NCBI RefSeq assembly: GCF_003248505.1
Contig: NZ_QFOA01000051.1
Coordinates: forward strand, 1 to 24,669
Source: Sphingobium sp.
Lineage (GTDB): Bacteria; Pseudomonadota; Alphaproteobacteria; Sphingomonadales; Sphingomonadaceae
Length of the DNA: 24,669 bases
Reading direction: 5' to 3'
Below the pieces are notes generated by a model, which was given only the letters and a program-made list of their open reading frames with translations, ran no database searches and was not told where the DNA came from. Every line of letters starts with the position of its first letter. Position 1 is the stretch's first letter. The position numbers and the translations under genes are program-made. This document shows positions 24,570-24,669 of this stretch, piece after piece.

Positions 24570-24669
24570 CTAGAGACCTGCCTCTATCGCCAGGCGGATC
24601 GCTTCGGCCGCCGTCCTGACGCCCAACGCCTTGAGCATCGCGGCACGATGCATTTTCACCGTGCGTTCG
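24570..24669 (-). CDS. C-terminal end of a FixJ/NarL-type response regulator (partial)
   Basis: The minus strand encodes ERTVKMHRAAMLKALGVRTA and then AEAIRLAIEAGL before a TAG at 24570-24572. This is the last half of a LuxR-type helix-turn-helix: the recognition helix (T-V-K-x-H-R-x-x-x-x-K) and the closing helix seen in FixJ and TodT/StyR-like regulators. The receiver domain and any sensor kinase lie beyond the window. The gene ends 5 bp before DUF969, which suggests a signal-controlled operon. Confidence 0.85.
   Translation of the reverse strand, partial: ERTVKMHRAAMLKALGVRTAAEAIRLAIEAGL

Overview
This window is a dense, high-GC stretch of chromosome from an alphaproteobacterium, most likely a member of the Sphingomonadales. 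The reasons are the strong GC third-position bias, an alphaproteobacterial-type SerC, the serC-serA-hisZ-purA gene order, and the dnaJ-yihY-fabI-aroC cluster. I cannot fix the genus from sequence alone. Nearly all of it is core metabolism. I see no rRNA, tRNA, CRISPR array, insertion sequence, phage gene or integration site, and no gene-free stretch longer than 300 bases.

Layout. 1-3392: the tail of a probable endonuclease/exonuclease/phosphatase-fold protein, a secreted propeller-like protein, a rhodanese-like sulfurtransferase whose upstream region carries a perfect 16-bp palindrome, and recQ. 3393-5671: a small Cys-containing lipoprotein or membrane-anchored protein, divergent from an exported SxxK serine hydrolase across a 45-bp spacer made mostly of a 17-bp tandem repeat, followed by a convergent phzF-like gene. 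5958-9746: leftward operon dnaJ > yihY > fabI > aroC, tightly packed with two ATGA overlaps and preceded by a convincing heat-shock (RpoH-type) promoter. 9883-12849: pdxH, a DAACS-family symporter and a convergent bestrophin-type channel gene. 12969-18631: leftward cluster serC > serA > hisZ > purA > small helix-turn-helix protein, with a candidate serC leader RNA in front. 18790-21966: rightward extensin-like lipoprotein, LOG-family protein, HAD hydrolase and dapD. 21996-24669: leftward response regulator (partial) > DUF969 > DUF979 > DUF2891.

How the genes work together. SerA and SerC make phosphoserine from 3-phosphoglycerate. SerC and PdxH are linked through PLP, which PdxH makes and SerC needs. 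HisZ, PurA, AroC and DapD belong to histidine, AMP, aromatic and lysine/peptidoglycan synthesis. FabI completes fatty-acid elongation and appears to be co-transcribed with a DnaJ-type chaperone.

The least understood unit, and the best candidate for an undescribed system, is the right-hand operon. Two uncharacterised multi-spanning membrane proteins (DUF969 and DUF979) and a soluble DUF2891 protein are translationally coupled to each other and sit 5 bp behind a FixJ/NarL-type response regulator. Together they look like a regulated, two-part membrane transporter with a companion cytoplasmic enzyme. Other points worth checking are the dnaJ-fabI heat-shock promoter, a 9-bp hairpin abutting the only possible start codon of the HAD gene, the serC leader, and the sulfurtransferase palindrome.
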